Positions 47,259-62,300 of a stretch of 64,000 nt of DNA are shown here, one piece after another. Numbering within the stretch: the first letter of the stretch is position 1; each line of letters starts with the position of its first letter. Source of the DNA: Luscinia megarhynchos (lineage: Eukaryota; Chordata; Aves; Passeriformes; Turdidae); the NCBI GenBank assembly GCA_034336665.1, contig CM067572.1, positions 4,084,286 through 4,148,285 of the forward strand. The letters are read 5' to 3'. The notes beneath the pieces were generated by a model, which was given only the letters and a program-made list of their open reading frames with translations, ran no database searches and was not told where the DNA came from. The position numbers and the translations under genes were made by a program.

Positions 47259-48966
47259 CCATCACTCTTTAAGCCATGCTTCTTGATCCATTGAGTTCTC
47301 TAGTGAGCTTTTCTTTTTGGAAGTTTGGACTGTTCTTTTATTAACACTTCTGTATGCCAAGAGCCCTCTGCATTGGAGCTGAAAGAAAGAAACAAAACCA
47401 AACCCTCTTTCCTGGTCAGAGCACACAAACCCCAGACTCAAGCAGGGTAAAGGCACAGAGCAGAGGCCAGCACCAGATACTCAATACTAGGGGACTTGGC
47501 ACACAGTTGGTGTGTTTTTTTTCCCCTCCAGGCACTCCTGCAGCACAAGGAGGAACATTGTGGGTTGTTTAAATATTTCACTAAAAAGAAAAAAAAATTA
47601 TAAACCAGCCAAAGCCAAATGGAACTTCACGGGTTGAAAGAGCATTTCTCAGCCTGACAGCTTTTGCCTTGCTGAATCCCAGGCCAGCTGCACAGAACAT
47701 GTTTTCTAAGAGTTCTCACCAAAAACAACCAGGACACCCAGGCTAGGAACACCCCTGGTCTTCCCAATAATTCAGTGTATCAGAAAGTCTTGGGGAACAA
47801 GCTGGCACTGAAGTCTATCAACTGCAGTCTTCCCCTGGGAGGAACATCCTCTGAATCCCTCCACTTCCCACTGGATGCTCTGGCATGTGGATGCAGGGGC
47901 AAACAGCTGAAGTCATTGAATGCTTTGCTAAAATAAAACCTATGTTGTACAGAAATTAGAGGGAAGAGCTGCTGCTCTTCAGCATCTCCATGGTCTCCCA
48001 GGTGAACCATGGATATTTGTCACCCCTGAAAAATTAGGCTGCTCAGGCACAGAAAAGCTTTGGAAACCACACATGGGTAAGGTAGAATTGACTGTATTTA
48101 CAAGACTGTGAGGAAATAAAGAATTTTTCAACCACAGCACAACATCCAGGTCGTTGTAATGACGATAATTCCAACAGAGCCTTCTCTCCAACAGACCCCT
48201 AAGGAAAGCAGTGTCCTACCTACACTGCTGCTCTGATGGCCACAGGCACTGCAGGCTGCTGCTCCAGAGACTCCAACCAGCACAGCCAAGCTCAGAACAC
48301 AGCACAACAACTTTAATTAATTTTACAGCAATGACCCACAGTGCCACTGCCCTGCCCGGCCCCCTGAGCACCAGCTGCTGCCAAAGGAGTGGGCTCTGAT
48401 GCTCTGTCTCTCCCCAGGGATAGAGGGGATTTAAACCCCATCCTCCCTGCCCTGGGAATGCTGAATTAATAACTGAGAAGGCCCTGACAAGGGAAGCAGC
48501 AGGAGGAGGCAGCTGAGGATTTACAGAGATGCAAAGCAGCTCGGTGCCCTTCAGCACCATCAGGAAACTCCACCAAAGTGTCTGAAAGTGTCAGCCACAG
48601 ATCTCCCTGACCTCCCCTCACTGACCCCTCCTCTTCATCTGCCTGCACAGGCTCCATGAAATGTGAAGCACAAGAGGTACCACCAAGAGCTGGCAGGAAT
48701 CACCCTCAGCCTCCAGCTTCCCAGAGATGTTCCAACTGCCAGAAGATGGAATGATTTTCAACTGACTATTGTAATAAAGATATTGCTAATGACACTTCAG
48801 AATAAAAATGGGTTTACCATCAGCCTGCAAAGATTTTATGGCAAAATGGAGAGGTGTTTTGCAGTGCAGAAAGAGCCTGATCAAAGCTATGACTTTGAAA
48901 AAGATGGATGCAAAGTAAGGGGTTTTGTGTAAGCTGAGGACAATTCAGAGTAAAAAATCTCTATCA

Positions 48967-49170
<204 letters not shown>

Positions 49171-51007
49171 TTAGGAGACTGCACTTCACAGGGTCTGAGC
49201 TGTCCTTGTACGTGGGTGAACTTCCAAACACCCTATTCTTGACCAACCTCTCAGGTTTTTTGCACCATTTTTTTACAGCCACTTCAGAGCAGACTGTGGG
49301 AGCCTGAGAACTCCACTGGAGACTCATGCTGCTCTGAGGCTCAACCATACCTGTGTAATCCCAGTGATGCATTAGCACACCCTCACAGACACACCAGAGG
49401 CCCAAGAAGGTGCTTTTCTACAAACCACTGCATGGTAGAAATGCTCCTGTGCTCCCAGCCCTCTGGCACATCACTCCTGCCCATCCTGGAAGCAGCACAA
49501 GATCTCTGGAGACACCAGGAGTTGAGGTGGTACCATATGGGGAGCAGGCAGGTGCTGCCTGTACACAAACTCCATCAGAATAACTCAGTCCTGGTGACAA
49601 GCATCATTCCCATGGGCTGTCCCAGCCCCTCAATGTCCCCTCCTGCAAAGCAGAATTAGCTGAAGCAGCAGAGGCAGAGGAGCCACACCAATACCAGTTT
49701 TGATGTCCATTCTCTTTTTGTCACACCCATCAAAAGAGCCCTGGTTTTATTTTAAGCTGACCGAATTCCAGCCTCCTGTATTTCCACAGGCAGCACTTAG
49801 CACCTTGATGTCAATGAAAAGGACCAGAAGGGCTGTTTGTTCTTTATTCTCCTTTATGCCCCCCGTGTCCCTCACCTGTCTCTCTTGACCTCAGTTTCAC
49901 AAATGGGCAAAGGACAAGACACCCACAGAGCAGCAGAGCTGCAGGAGCAGCTTTTCTGCAGGAGCAGTGCCCCCTGACCAGGTGTCATGTAACATGGACA
50001 GAAACACATCTTTCTTCCCAAAATACCATTCAGGGAAGAACAGCAAAGGTGAAGACAGGAGGAATATGTACAAGAGCTATCTGGATGGAGCTTGCATAAA
50101 CGACCTCCAGTTTTTTCAGTAAGAACTGGAGGGTATAAGCACCAGGGAGGAGGAACAACAGGCTCAAACATTACAAAGAAAACCAGGGGACTGCTCTGGA
50201 AGAAACTTTATGACCTCTCTTCATGCAGTCAACACAGCTTTGCTTGTTTTCATTTGTCCAGGAAATCAGGGCATATAACATGAAGTTTACCAGGCCACAT
50301 GGGCGATTTTATTAATTGAAGCCCTTTGCAACAACATCTAAAAAGCAGCTGTATGCTCAACAGTGCTGGGAGCAAGGAGCAGCACTCAGCACAAAATCCC
50401 TCCAGCTCTCTGAGTACCCAGTCAGCTTTTCAGCCATTCCTCAATTCATGCCTGGCTCTCTAGGAATAAATGAAGGCAAGCCAGAGGGACACTTGTTCTA
50501 AAGTTTTGACTCTTTCTTCAAGCTGAAGAACTCTAAACGGGTGGAAAAACCCTCCAAAGCATAAGATCTGTGTATGGCCAGGTGTAGGGGCTCCAGCCCA
50601 AACTCCTGCTCCAAGCAGGACTATTCAGAGTGATCATCATGAAAACAGAATCACCACAGCAAGCTGCTGCAGCTACTCCAATCCCAACCCAACTAAAGCC
50701 ACAGGCCAGGCTTTGCTGCCTCATTTTGCCTCCATCAACTGATTCTGTTACATCCATTGCTGGATGTAGGTCATGCAGCACACAGCAGGACCAGCCCCTG
50801 GAAAACAAACCTGAACTCTTAGCTCAGAGAGAGAAGCTGCCCAAACTGATGAAGAACTGCAATTTGAGGGCCTCTATTCTGCAATGTTCCCTAACATATA
50901 ATTAGTAAGAGCAGAGATGAGTTAAACAAAGCATCATTGTCAGGAACCTGTCAGGGTTAGTGCAAAGCACGTGGTCAGGATGAAACACTGTCTGGGAGCT
51001 CACTCAA

Positions 51008-51130
51008 CACAGAATCATGATGGTTTGGGGGCTGGAAGAAACCTTAAAGATCACCTAGTTCCACTCCCCACCATGGGCAGGAACACCTTCCACTCTAGAC
51101 CAGGTTGCTCAGAGCCCCATCCAGCCTGGG
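51008..51130 (-). mobile_element. CR1 LINE fragment, 3' end
   Basis: ACAGAATCATGATGGTTTGG, then CTTAAAGATCACCTAGTTCC, CCACCATGGGCAGGAACACC and a GGTTGCTCAGAGCCCCATCC segment. It is the reverse complement of the last 120 or so bases of CR1, comparatively well preserved. Confidence 0.94.
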
Positions 51131-52284
51131 CTTTACACTCCAAAAGCTGCAGATGGCTATGGCTGGGATGACACCACTAATTCTGCTCTCTGCTGACTTC
51201 TCAAAGACACACTGTCATCAGGGGTATCCTGGAAAAACAGGTGGGATGGAAGGTCAGGATCACATGAAGCAGCAGCAGCTCTGAAATTGTGTGTGAGGAG
51301 GAGCTGGAGGTCAGAGTTTGGGTTTGCAGCAGCAGCACTTGCACCGAGCCTGGAGCAGGTGCCAAGCACAGCCATAGGCACAATGCAGGATCAGCTTCAG
51401 AAACTCCTCCAGAAGCAATTCCCAGGATCATTCCTGCTCTAGAAGTGTCTTCAGCACCAAGAGCTATGAAGCACAGACATCCCCTACCAGAGCACAGGTC
51501 AGCACTGCCTGCACCATGGTCACTGCCCATCCTGCCCGAGCCTGGTCCTGCCCTGAACGAGCCTTCCCTGCCTAAAAGCAGCCTAAGGGGAAAAACAATT
51601 AAATATCCAAAAGCCATATCCCATGACAAATATCTGATTTACACCTTGTACATTCAGACATGAAGCTCAGCTTTACAAAGCAAAGTCTTAGATCAGGTAC
51701 ATCAACTTAAAGATATGTATGAAATTATTATTGGGTAGTATCAGATTTCAGGGACTTTTTTCCAATATCTTTCCTTGGAAGTGATGGTATTTGAAAAGCA
51801 TTGAATTAAGTGTGGATTCAAATTTAAGCCTGTGCTTGGCCTCAGAGTAGTATTTTGATTTCTCAGCCAAAATTCATCCTAACATCAGACTTCATCCCAT
51901 GGGAATTTCACTGCTATTTATGCCATGGGTTTATGCTTGGTGGGTCTGCCTATTCCCTTAGAGCCTGCTTCCCATGGGAACCAGATAAATGGCACTTGTG
52001 GATAGTACAAGTAAACAGGAACAAATCTCATTCACATTTACAGACTTATTCCACACACCACTTCACCTGTTAGCACCAAAAAAAACCTGGATGAAGGTCC
52101 CATAGATATTAATACCACACCACAGCATCTAAGGCATTTCAAAACAGATTCCCAAGGCCAGCTGACTGCTTTCACAGTCATTTCTGCACGTCCTGAGCTC
52201 CTGAAAGCTATTAAAACATCAACTGAAAAATTAAGGTGGGAAGACTGTGATTGAGTCTTAATTTTGAAATGTGTTATTCCAGTC

Positions 52285-52312
52285 AAAAAAAAAAAAAAAA
52301 AAAAAAAAAAAA
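52285..52312. repeat. A28 mononucleotide run
   Basis: Twenty-eight consecutive A on plus (T28 in gene direction). No target-site duplication or retrocopy was recognised beside it. Assembly length here is likely unreliable. Confidence 0.95.
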
Positions 52313-52772
52313 GACAAAACACATTCTTACTTTTAAGCCTGTCATTGTTTCCAGTGCAGGAACTTTGGGAGGGATAGTACTGCACTTGGAAAAAAAATAC
52401 TCAACAATCTCCTTCACGCCATGCTCCTAAATGAAGCTATGTTTTTAGATCACAGGCAACTCATTTTTTCTTTTGTGGTAACTGGGAAATGGTGAACCAT
52501 CCTTTTCCCTCAGTTTTGTTATTCATTTAACTATTTGTAAATTCTTGGTTCTCAGTCTGACACAAGTTTCAAAAGAGCCATCTTTGAGACAAGGATAGTG
52601 TGATTTCTTTCCTCTTTATCAGTAGGATGCACAGGAATTATTCAATTTGCCTCGTGAAGTTATTCATGACAATAATTGCAACATACTTTTGGTGAACAAA
52701 AGCTCTTCAGTGAAAGTCACAGATGCAGAGAAATAGAAATGAGTTATGAATACACGATCCTGTTGCAACTTT

Positions 52773-53046
52773 TGACAAGGTCATGTGCAAAAGGACAAAA
52801 GGGAATGGCTTTAAACTGATAAGGGGCAGGGTTAAATGGGATACTGGGAAGAAATTCTTCTCTCTGATGGTCCTGAGGCCCTGGCATGGGTTTCCCAGAG
52901 AAGCTGTGGCTGCCCCATCCCTGGAGTGTCCAAGACCAGGATGGATGAGGCTTGGAGCAGCCTGGGACAGTGGAAGGTGTCCCATGGCAGGGATTGGAAC
53001 TTGATGATCTTTAAGGTCCCTTCCAACCCAAATGTTTCTATGATTT
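52773..53046 (+). mobile_element. CR1 LINE fragment, 3' end
   Basis: About 275 bp. It reads through GGGAATGGCTTTAAACTGAT, GAAGAAATTCTTCTCTCTGA, TGGAAGGTGTCCCATGGCAG and TTTAAGGTCCCTTCCAACCC to an ATGATTT tail. 5'-truncated, opposite to the host gene, ending about 280 bp from window exon 1. Confidence 0.95.
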
Positions 53047-53329
53047 CCTTCAGAAGTTATTAGGGCATTTAAACGAGCCACTGCTGGACCTGGATGCTGC
53101 TTTGTTTCAGTGTGAAAATACTTCATCTCCAAAACTCTTCCAGAATTATTTTTTCCTGACATATTTATTAAAACTAAAACCTCTTAATGGCAAGTATCAC
53201 AAAATTAAGACAACGGCAGTTTACTTCTGAGGAACATCAGTCTCTCACCCACCCCCCCACATTATCACAGCCCATCCCCTTTCCCCTCTGTCTGTAATTC
53301 AAGGATACAGGAGGAGGAGGATACATTAC

Positions 53330-53386
53330 CCCGGTGACGTCCATAACCTTAATAGCAGCAAGCTGGCCTGTTTTAACATGACGACC
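53330..53386 (-). CDS. TNIK: TNIK coding exon, window exon 1 (residues 42-60): ATP-lysine strand
   Basis: This 57-bp exon has phase 0 at both ends. It encodes 19 residues beginning GRHVKTGQ and ending VMDVTG. It is beta-strand 3 of the kinase N-lobe. The lysine of AAIKVMDV (residue 54) is the invariant ATP-phosphate-binding lysine of protein kinases. The acceptor is CCTGCAG on the minus strand and the donor is GGG|GTAATG. The glycine-rich loop should be in the exon just upstream, which is not in the 10.6 kb to the right. The exon is flanked by a CR1 copy about 280 bp downstream. The identification rests on translation and phase continuity with the next exon. Confidence 0.96.
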
Positions 53387-56300
53387 CTGCAAAAGAAAAG
53401 GCAGAAATTTGTTTGGTTTTGCACAGTGACAATGTTTTCCTCACAGTGAACAATACCCTTAAACAATCTCCACGCTCTGGCAGCATCCACACAGTATTTG
53501 TTGCTTTTTCAAGAGCATCTTCACAGCAGCCATGATGAGAAAGCAATTCCCTCCCCTTCCTCCTGCCATTACAATTAATTAGTACAGGGCCTTCAGTGCT
53601 GTATTTTCCTGGCAAACAAGTGCTGGAAATACCCTTTAATGCTCAGCCATGCACAACAAACCAGCTCGGGGCCTCTCCTGAGCACAGAGCATGACTCGGC
53701 TGGAAATGGGCTGCTGGAGCTGAGATGATGGGAATGTGCTGGCTGGGGTACCCACACTGCCTTCAGTCCACTGGGGTCCCATCCCAGCTCTCATGGACCT
53801 GGGGACACACCAGGGACCCCTGACCTGCAGGACATACTCACTCTGATCAGTAATTTATTTCTTTTCAGGAAAACTTGTTAGCAGGCTAGAGAGATTTTAA
53901 AAAATTTCAGCAACCAAAATAATCAGCAAATCACTGCAATGAACAGTTTGTTGCACAGTGCTTGACTACATTAATCCTAATGGGAAAATGCCTGGGAGAG
54001 ATGGTGAAAATATAAAAGAGCTCCAACTATTTATGATGTCTTAAAACCAACACAACTGCTATCAAACAAGGCAATTCCCAGTCTTTCCTCCTACCCCGAG
54101 AAATGGATCACCCAACATCATATCCAAATTGTTCATATCAAATCATTCCCACCCCCAGCTGGAGGACGTGCTCTGCTTCCAAATCAGGCAGCCTGAGGAA
54201 AAGATGTTTTTCCTCCAGGAAAGCCAGCAAATGCTGATCCTAACAGGAGAGTTGGGAGGCAAAGGGAAGCATCCCCATTTCCCAGCTGACATCCCTATTT
54301 ACTATGGGAGCTGCCCAAGGCCCCATCATGTGAGCTGTGGTGTGGAAGACACTGAGGGAATGGCAGCTCCTGCCCTGCAGCAATGATAATTAACACACCA
54401 AGGACAGAACCAGGAGCAGAGGCAAAGAGGGGCCAAGCTGCAGCATGGCACAAACAGGGAAAAATAGAAGCTTTTCCTAAATTGCAGGCTCCTGCTGCCC
54501 CCACAGCAGTGTGTGTGTTGATGAGCTGGGGTTTGTGTCAGGTCTCCCAGCCCTCCTGCAGACTGGAGATGGTCTTTCACATCATCTCAGCTCAAGAACC
54601 CTGAATTGCCAGGCATGGGAACCTCTCCCTGGTCCCTCAGGTTTCCAGGCACGGCGCTGGGAAGCAAACCCACGCGCCGGCTGTGGAGCAAGGCAACATC
54701 ATCCTCTCCAAATTTATGACTTCACCAGGAAGCCAATTCACCCACCAGGGCTCCTCGCTCATTTATTAACACAATTTATATGTCCCAAGCAAACCCATGT
54801 TCTAACAGTGGAAAAAGAGCTTTATTTTAAAGTATGTGCAACCTAAAAAGTAATAAAACCAGTCCCAGGCTGTGGCTGAAGCATCCCCTGGATGTTGCTG
54901 TCAGGAAGGAGGGGCATGTCACTAGACACCATCTATTCAGACAGCATGATCTGCAGAAACAAATCCTCCTCTTCCTAAATTTGTCCCTGGTGGCTTGCCC
55001 AGGAAGTCCCCACGTGTACTGACACTTTAATTAAAGCCACGGAGCACCAGCAGGGTAAACACTTGGACCATGGCACACCCCATCTCCTGTGAGCTGGAGG
55101 AGGGGGAAGCAAGCTGGGACATTCAAATCACGGATTTAGGAGTCATACCTGCCTTCACATGATGCATCAGCCCCTCAGCTTGTATTTTAAGGGAAATGCC
55201 CCAGCTCTGCCATGGTGAAGTGCTCCTGCTTCCCTCAGTACCAACCAAGGGGAAAGAGATCTCTATGTGCCTACAGCATCCTTCTCCCAGGAATCTGCTA
55301 CTTCCTCCCAAATACTTACAGACAATGCTAAGAACTAAATATCATGTAAGCATTTACCAAAACAAAATAAACCACTTGGAAACATATGTAAATGTAAGCC
55401 ATGAGGGGTACTTAGTCACGCAAAAATCAGGCGGAGCAGAACCAGTAAGTGTTCACCCTGGGATACTGTAGCAAAGGTTTGCTTTTTCTGTACTTTGTTC
55501 ATGACTATGGATTGCACAGCTTCACCCTGGCAGATGAAGCCAACCAGGGAAAACAGGCATCTCCTCACCAGTCAACCATCCCTTTTAATTCAACCTACTG
55601 CTCAGCACTGAGACTTGCTGTGAAACCTTCATAAATAGTCTAGAAAACCCAGCTGATTTTTACCCTACTGCAGATGTTCTTGAATTTGCAATAAAGATAC
55701 AGACAGGCTGGAGGAAGACACCAAGAACTGGAAGCGAGAGATGCAACAGAGGAATTAAATCAACATCCAACCTGTAGCCATTAAAGATACCACGGCAGCA
55801 ATAAATAAATCCCTCTCACAGCTCAGCCACCTCTGGCACCTTGGGCATGCAGATTCCAGTGCTGTGCCCAGAGCCTGGAAGCAAGACCAGAAGCACCCAG
55901 GCCCCTGCAGTCCCTCCAAAGCATCCAGTTGGATCAGGAAGTGGAACCACCTCTGCCAAAGCCAAAATTGGGAATTAATTAATGTCAAGGGTTAAGTTGT
56001 CCGGTGTTAATCTTGCTGCTGTAACAAAGCTACGAAAGAGGACTGGGATTCACTGTCAAGGTTCACTTGGGTACAAACCCACATGTCAGCCTCAGGATTA
56101 TTCAAGCATGATCTTCAAAGCTGTCACAATTTTTAATTAAACATCCATCTGAGCATAAATTCATGCTCCTAATTACTCTCAAAATGTTATATCAACTATC
56201 ACTAACTTGATAATGTCAAGTATTAAAACTAATTTCTACAAATGAAGCAAGCACCATGAGTTTTTTCTTCAAAGGTTGTGGTCCTCACACTACATAAAGT

Positions 56301-59300
56301 GTAATGGACCAGCACACAATGAGAACAAATACTTTTAAACATCAATTGATGCATTCAGGCATTATGTTTACTAAATAAATAAACCCTGGCCTCAATATCA
56401 GCCTTTGTAGACAACAACTGCATATTGTGGCCCAAAATTCCAGTCCACATTTTAAGGACAGAAAGAGGATGATTGATTGTTGCTTTTTAAAATTTTCCTT
56501 GCACAAGCATATATTTCACCTCTAAGCAAAAACTGCAATTTCTGTATCCAGAAATGCATTCCATCATATTTACTTAACTTGTGCTGTTGGCTTTTATTTG
56601 TCCAACAAAATAAATGACCCACCACCTGCTGCAGCCAGTGGGACACAACCAGAATTGTCACTTTGTTGGGAAATGCAGAGCTCCCATTTCCCTCTGCCAG
56701 GCAGAGCAACATCTCTTACACTTCCCAGCATGGACATGCAGCCTCCAATGCCCCATGCATACAAAATCTCCACTGCAGCCCCTACATGGAGTAACCATGT
56801 TGTATGTCTGATACTTCATAGCAAAACACAACACAAACATTTTGCACTACCCTTACTCATGCTGCATGTAAATATAAAAATGAGTGGGATTAAGGTGCAC
56901 TGCTGAAATTTCAACATGCACAGCCCTGCTGGGACCAGATCACAATGCCAGCCCTCATCACTGAGGAACACTGTGTCTCACACAGAAATCCCAGTGAACT
57001 GAGACAAACAACAAAAAGTCTCATAAAAGTCCAAATATTACCGGTTTGGCAGCAGAGAAGCCTCCCAAACAAATTTATTCCATTACATTTCTGTTGCAGT
57101 TAAAATCCTGAGCCTGGTGCCAGCAGCCCAACAACCACTCTTTCTACTGCCCAACCCTGCCTCCAAACCCAGCACATCCTCAGCATCACCACATCCTGCA
57201 AATTCTTCCTACAACAGGCACAGGGTACCAGAGGTTTTACCAGCTTAGAAGTCACCAGCTCACTTTTCCGTGTTCACATATAATTTTTGGTAAGTGCTAC
57301 AAAAATATCTTTGCCCAGCCCTTCTTCTGCAGATGCACCACTCAAGGTGTCCACTGGTGACTCATCTCCAGACTCTGTTTCAGCATCCAAGACCTTCTGC
57401 AGTGAAGATCTGACATCAGCCAGAACTTCTCACAGCTCCATGATCTAGATCCTGCCAGTTCCTTGTTTTCCTGCAGTTCAAGGCAATCCAGGGACTCAAT
57501 CCAAGACTTTTAGCATGAAGGCACTTCAGCACTAATGCACTGAAAACTGCATTCAATTTTTCCTGGGAGAAGGAGCTTTGTCTTCCAACAGGAGCCGTGA
57601 ATCTGAACTGCCATCCTGCTGTACATTAGACCATTTTATAGCACCTGGCATGATTTGTTCTCAGCTTTTACAGACTGCAGGCACATTTATGTACTTGGTT
57701 TCCCATTGAAAGCAATCCTGAGGGTGCCAAAATTCCCTCTCCAACCAGTCTGAGGGGCTAAAATACTGATGTAAAAGATAGGCTAATTCTAGTGTGAAAA
57801 TTCAGCAATCTCCAAAACAAGCTGGCTAAAAATGACATACACAAGCTTTGCACTTGGTTTACAGATCTCTTCAAACACATCTGAAATAAATCCATGTATC
57901 TGAAGGTAGTTAAAACATTGGAGGCCAGCATAAGAAAAATTGAGTCATGTACCAGGATGGGGAAAATGTTTATTTTAACAAAGAGTAACATATCTCTTTG
58001 ATTAAAACAGAGCCATCAAGGGCCAAACCTTATTGTTGCTGCCTGCACATAACTCCAGTACTGGGAGGGGGATTTCAAGCCAGTGGGGCTCCAGAACACT
58101 CCTGCAGACCAGTCCTCACCCTGCCCAGGGATTCAGCCCCATCTACAGCAGGAGCTGACCACAATGGTAGTGCCCTTCCTTCCCTCCACACCCTTTCATC
58201 TCTCCATCATTCCCTGGGCTCACAAACAGATTTGCAGAGCTTCACAGTGTTCCCACTGCCTCAAAGCACCAAAGGAACATGACTGACTTCCTTTCCACTT
58301 GGGGCAAACTCCACTTCAACCAGTCCCTGTTTCCCCAGACTCCAACACTCTGCAAATGGCATCCTCCAGTAAACACGGCACGCCTGAAACTCCAAGGCTT
58401 TGACACCAGAAATGGAAAACCTATGACACAAAAAAGCTGCATGCAGTGTTTGACATCTCACTTGGTGGCCAGCTGAGACTCCAGAGTCACTCCTCTGCTC
58501 TCCTGGGCTCTCCTGCAGAACACTGGCTGCTCACTTGAGCACAGATCTTCACCTCTGCTCAACCTGCTACCTTCCTTTGGGCTATTTCTGGAGAGCAGAT
58601 CTTTCACTGGGAGGGACAAACACAAATTTCACTCATAGCCAATCCACCTGTCATCTTTACCATGGTTTTAAGAGTAAAATCTTGAAAAGCATTCAAAAAA
58701 CTCAGAGAGAAACTAAACAAAGTGGATTTTTTTCTTTTTTGGTGCTTAGCTGGGTATTTTTTTTAATACTTCAGTCTGGACTGAACAACCAGAGCTTCTC
58801 CTTGGAAAACTGTATATCTGCTCCCAGCACAGACAGCTCTAATTGCACAGGGCCAAGCTAATACTCTGAGCTGACCCAACAGAGCAGACCTTTGGACTGA
58901 AATGTTTTCCAGTCCTCTGTATCAATCCAAGTTCTGATCAGAACCCTGCAGCTCAGAGAGCTGCAATTCCATTACTGCAGCTCCACAAAAGCTCTGACGT
59001 TAAGAAAACAAGGCAGGATTATTAGATTACCAAACTAAATTGTTAAATTAGCATATTATTCATCTCCAGAAATAACATGCACTACAGCCCATAGGTGAGC
59101 AAGACTACAGTTTTATATTCCCTATAAAAGGGAAACACATCTCTTATACCAGTGCTTGTGCTTATTCCATTCTCCATCCCTCTTGGAGTTCAAATGAGGC
59201 TGGAGACTCCCTCCTCCAGCTCAGGAAGAACCAGGTTTCCCTCTTCCATGGGTAAAACCATTGTCTTAAGTAGTCCAAAATCAGCACCAGAGAGACAAAT

Positions 59301-62300
59301 CCTTTCAGAAGCTTCTGCAGATGTTCCTCTAGATATGGCCTGCCTCACTTCTAATTTCCACCCAGGGAAGAGCACTGGTTAGAAAGCCTGTCCCCCCTCC
59401 CTGTGGCACCATTCAGCACCAGCACACTGGGCATGTCAGGCTGTGCATCTCCTCCATGGTCACACCAAGGGCTGTGACAGATTTTGCCCACAAGTGTTTG
59501 AAGATCCAGCTTTTGGAGGTTTGCTCTTCATGGTCATAGCAAACCTTGCAGCAGAGCAGATTTCAAGGTGTTTCTGCATTTTTCAGGGCTTTCCTAAAGC
59601 CCAGGAACAAATATTGCTCTGGGAAAGGGAGGTCAAAGCCTCAACAAAAGCAGGTCTAGACTGGAAGAGGAGCGGGCTGAGCACCACAGCAAGGAGCAGA
59701 GAGAGATGGAGATTAACAGACAGAATATACACCAAAAGTGGGGTTTAGGAGCAGCCTATGGAAACCTGAGGCGACAAAGGACTAAGGAGAAATGTTCCTG
59801 ACAAAGAGTAATATATGTATTAAAAAAGCAGAAGGACAAGCAGTGTCTCAGGAAAATATTCACTGAGTTGGTCCCACACTGAAGGCAGCAGGATTCAAGA
59901 GAGTATCAGTGGGATGAAGGAAAGAGATGCCACCATTTACCACTGAACCCCATGCAGCCTCCCCAGGCCCTCTCTGAGCTCTGCCCCCTTCCCCAGCATT
60001 CCCAGATCCATGGGGCAATCCCCAGGGATCTCTGCCAAGGGCAGCAGCCAGGCCTTGGGGGGCTCCTTCCCCTCCCACACAGCCTGTCCTCCCTTTGCCC
60101 CAGCTCCTCTGCAAGTGCACATTTTCACAGCTAAAAGGAGGCAGCACAGCCTGTTCCCAACAACAGCAGTTCATGACAGCCATGTTATTACCACCCTTTA
60201 ACACCCCCACTGTGCTTCTGTTTCACGTCTCTGCCTATTCAACTCTGCAGTACTCATAACTAAAATTAAATCTGCCTTCAGGAGACCCACAAGGCACCTT
60301 TCACACAGGGCAGGTCCTGATGGCAGCTCCAGGTTGTTCCTCCCAGTGGGAAGCACTGAGCCCTGCAGGAAATGCACTGCCTGGACCAGCCAGGACTCTC
60401 CTCCATGGGCCAGGCTGTCCCACAGCTGGCACCCTGCTCCCAAGCACTGCTGCCTGACCTGTGCCAGGGTGCTACCACAGACCTGGCCAGCTCTGGATGG
60501 CAGCAGGGAGCTGCCACACCTGCAGGATGCCACGAGGATCCCGATTCCCACACGCTTTTGCTGTCTGCAAGCCACAGCAACCATTTCTGTGTGGTCCCAG
60601 GGCACCTTGGCTTTACTGTGGCCAGAACCACTCCAGCTTCAACATTCAAACCAAACTCCAGGATCAGCCCAGTAGCTTCAGGCACCAGTTCCCATCAGAG
60701 GTGAAGCAGGCTCTGTGCAGGACACAGGAAAAGGCATCCCAGGGCACCAGACATGTAATGCAATGACTGGGGCTGCTCATGACTTCAGACCAAAAGCTCA
60801 GGATGAGAACAAGCTGCTGTGTCCAGAGCTCAGGGGCACCAGCACAGTCTCTACAACACTGTGTGCTTTGGCAGCTGCTCCTATTTCTTCTGTACTTGTA
60901 AGAAAAACTATTCCCTTCAACAGAGATTGTTCCTAACCTGCTCCCTCCTGCAGGGCAGACAGGACTTAATGCCTGCAAATGCCTGCCTCCCATGACAATC
61001 CATCCCAGAACACTGATGGACCCAGGTACCCCTCAGCCTCCCCAGGTTTTTGGTCCCTTATTTGTGCCACACATTAAACAGCTGCTTTTCAACATCTGAA
61101 GTGTCACCTGCTCTTTAAGCCATTCCCCAAATCAGTAACTCCCTTGCAAACCGAATTTTAAAAATGGCCCTTCTGGAAAAACACTACACACAGTGATGGA
61201 AATGGAGTTTCTGGAAACACCTCTGCAGTGCCATCTGCTTGACTTCAGCTCTAGTTTCATAGTAGCAAGATCCAATTTTGGAGGTGGCATGTGAAGTGCA
61301 AGGTGATTTTTCAACCAACAACAGCAAGGGAGAACCACCTTCTGTGAACCTGACATCCTCTCTGGCAGCAGAGATGGACAGCACTGGTGGCAGGAGACAG
61401 CAACAGGGGACACAGAGGCATCTGTTACCTAAAGCTGGTTGAGGGTTTTGTGCTTTTTTTCGTTGCTGTGTAAAGAAAACTGAGTAAGATGGAAAGCCCA
61501 ATATTTGTGGTGTTTCCTGGCCTTTTAATTCAGGAAATTTAAGTCTATGGCTGTCAATGGCTTTTCATGAAGGGATTCCATTGCATGTCATTGACACAAT
61601 GGCACAAACCAACCGTGTCCATGTTGCCATGAATCACCCCAGCTGACACTGAGCCCAGCCTGCTCCCCCAGCCATGTTTTCCCCGTTCCCTGTGTTTCTC
61701 CAGCTAACTGCAGGGCAGTACTCTTTAATCTCAGCTCACAGCACAGTACAGCTGCCCATGCTGCCCCACATGCCCCCGTTTCTCTGCTGACACGATGGCC
61801 CAGAATGAGATCCCACCATGGATCTCTCTGGACACCTCAGCAGAGGGCATCAAATGGGGCCCTCACCTGCTCCACTGACTCTCAGCTTGTTGGAAGGAGC
61901 CTGAACACAAACCCAACAAGTTCATTTGTGTACCAACCCTAACACCCCAAAATCCAGTAGAAATTTGGGGACGTCTGAGGTCCAGTCCCAATGCTGGTAA
62001 TGACTGAACATTCTGAACATTCATTCCCACCATGAGCCAGGAGTTACATTCAGTCACCCTAAACCACTTTCTAAGAAAGCCATCCTTACAACCTTTCCAC
62101 TGCCTCCTTCTTTGAGCTTTTCCAGTCCTGCAAACACTTGGATCAGCACAGATCTAACCCCCTTGATGCCTGCCCACGTGGCAAGGCTGACTGGCACCTG
62201 AGACATTTCATACATTCAGGCTTCACTCATTCATCAGTCGTGAGCTGACTCCAAGACCCTGTCTCAGGGTGGTAGAAGTAACAAGAACAAGCTGATAAAG

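Noticed and set aside
48663..48932. 89-codon plus-strand frame just left of the alpha-C exon
   Set aside because: Intronic, opposite strand to the gene, no domain or repeat signature.
52707..53162. 151-codon minus-strand frame
   Set aside because: Mostly antisense of a CR1 copy.
60198..60685. Overlapping 135-codon frames on the minus strand and several on plus
   Set aside because: Frames are open on several strands at once in a GC-moderate region, with no domain and no phase match to TNIK. Not the missing glycine-loop exon.
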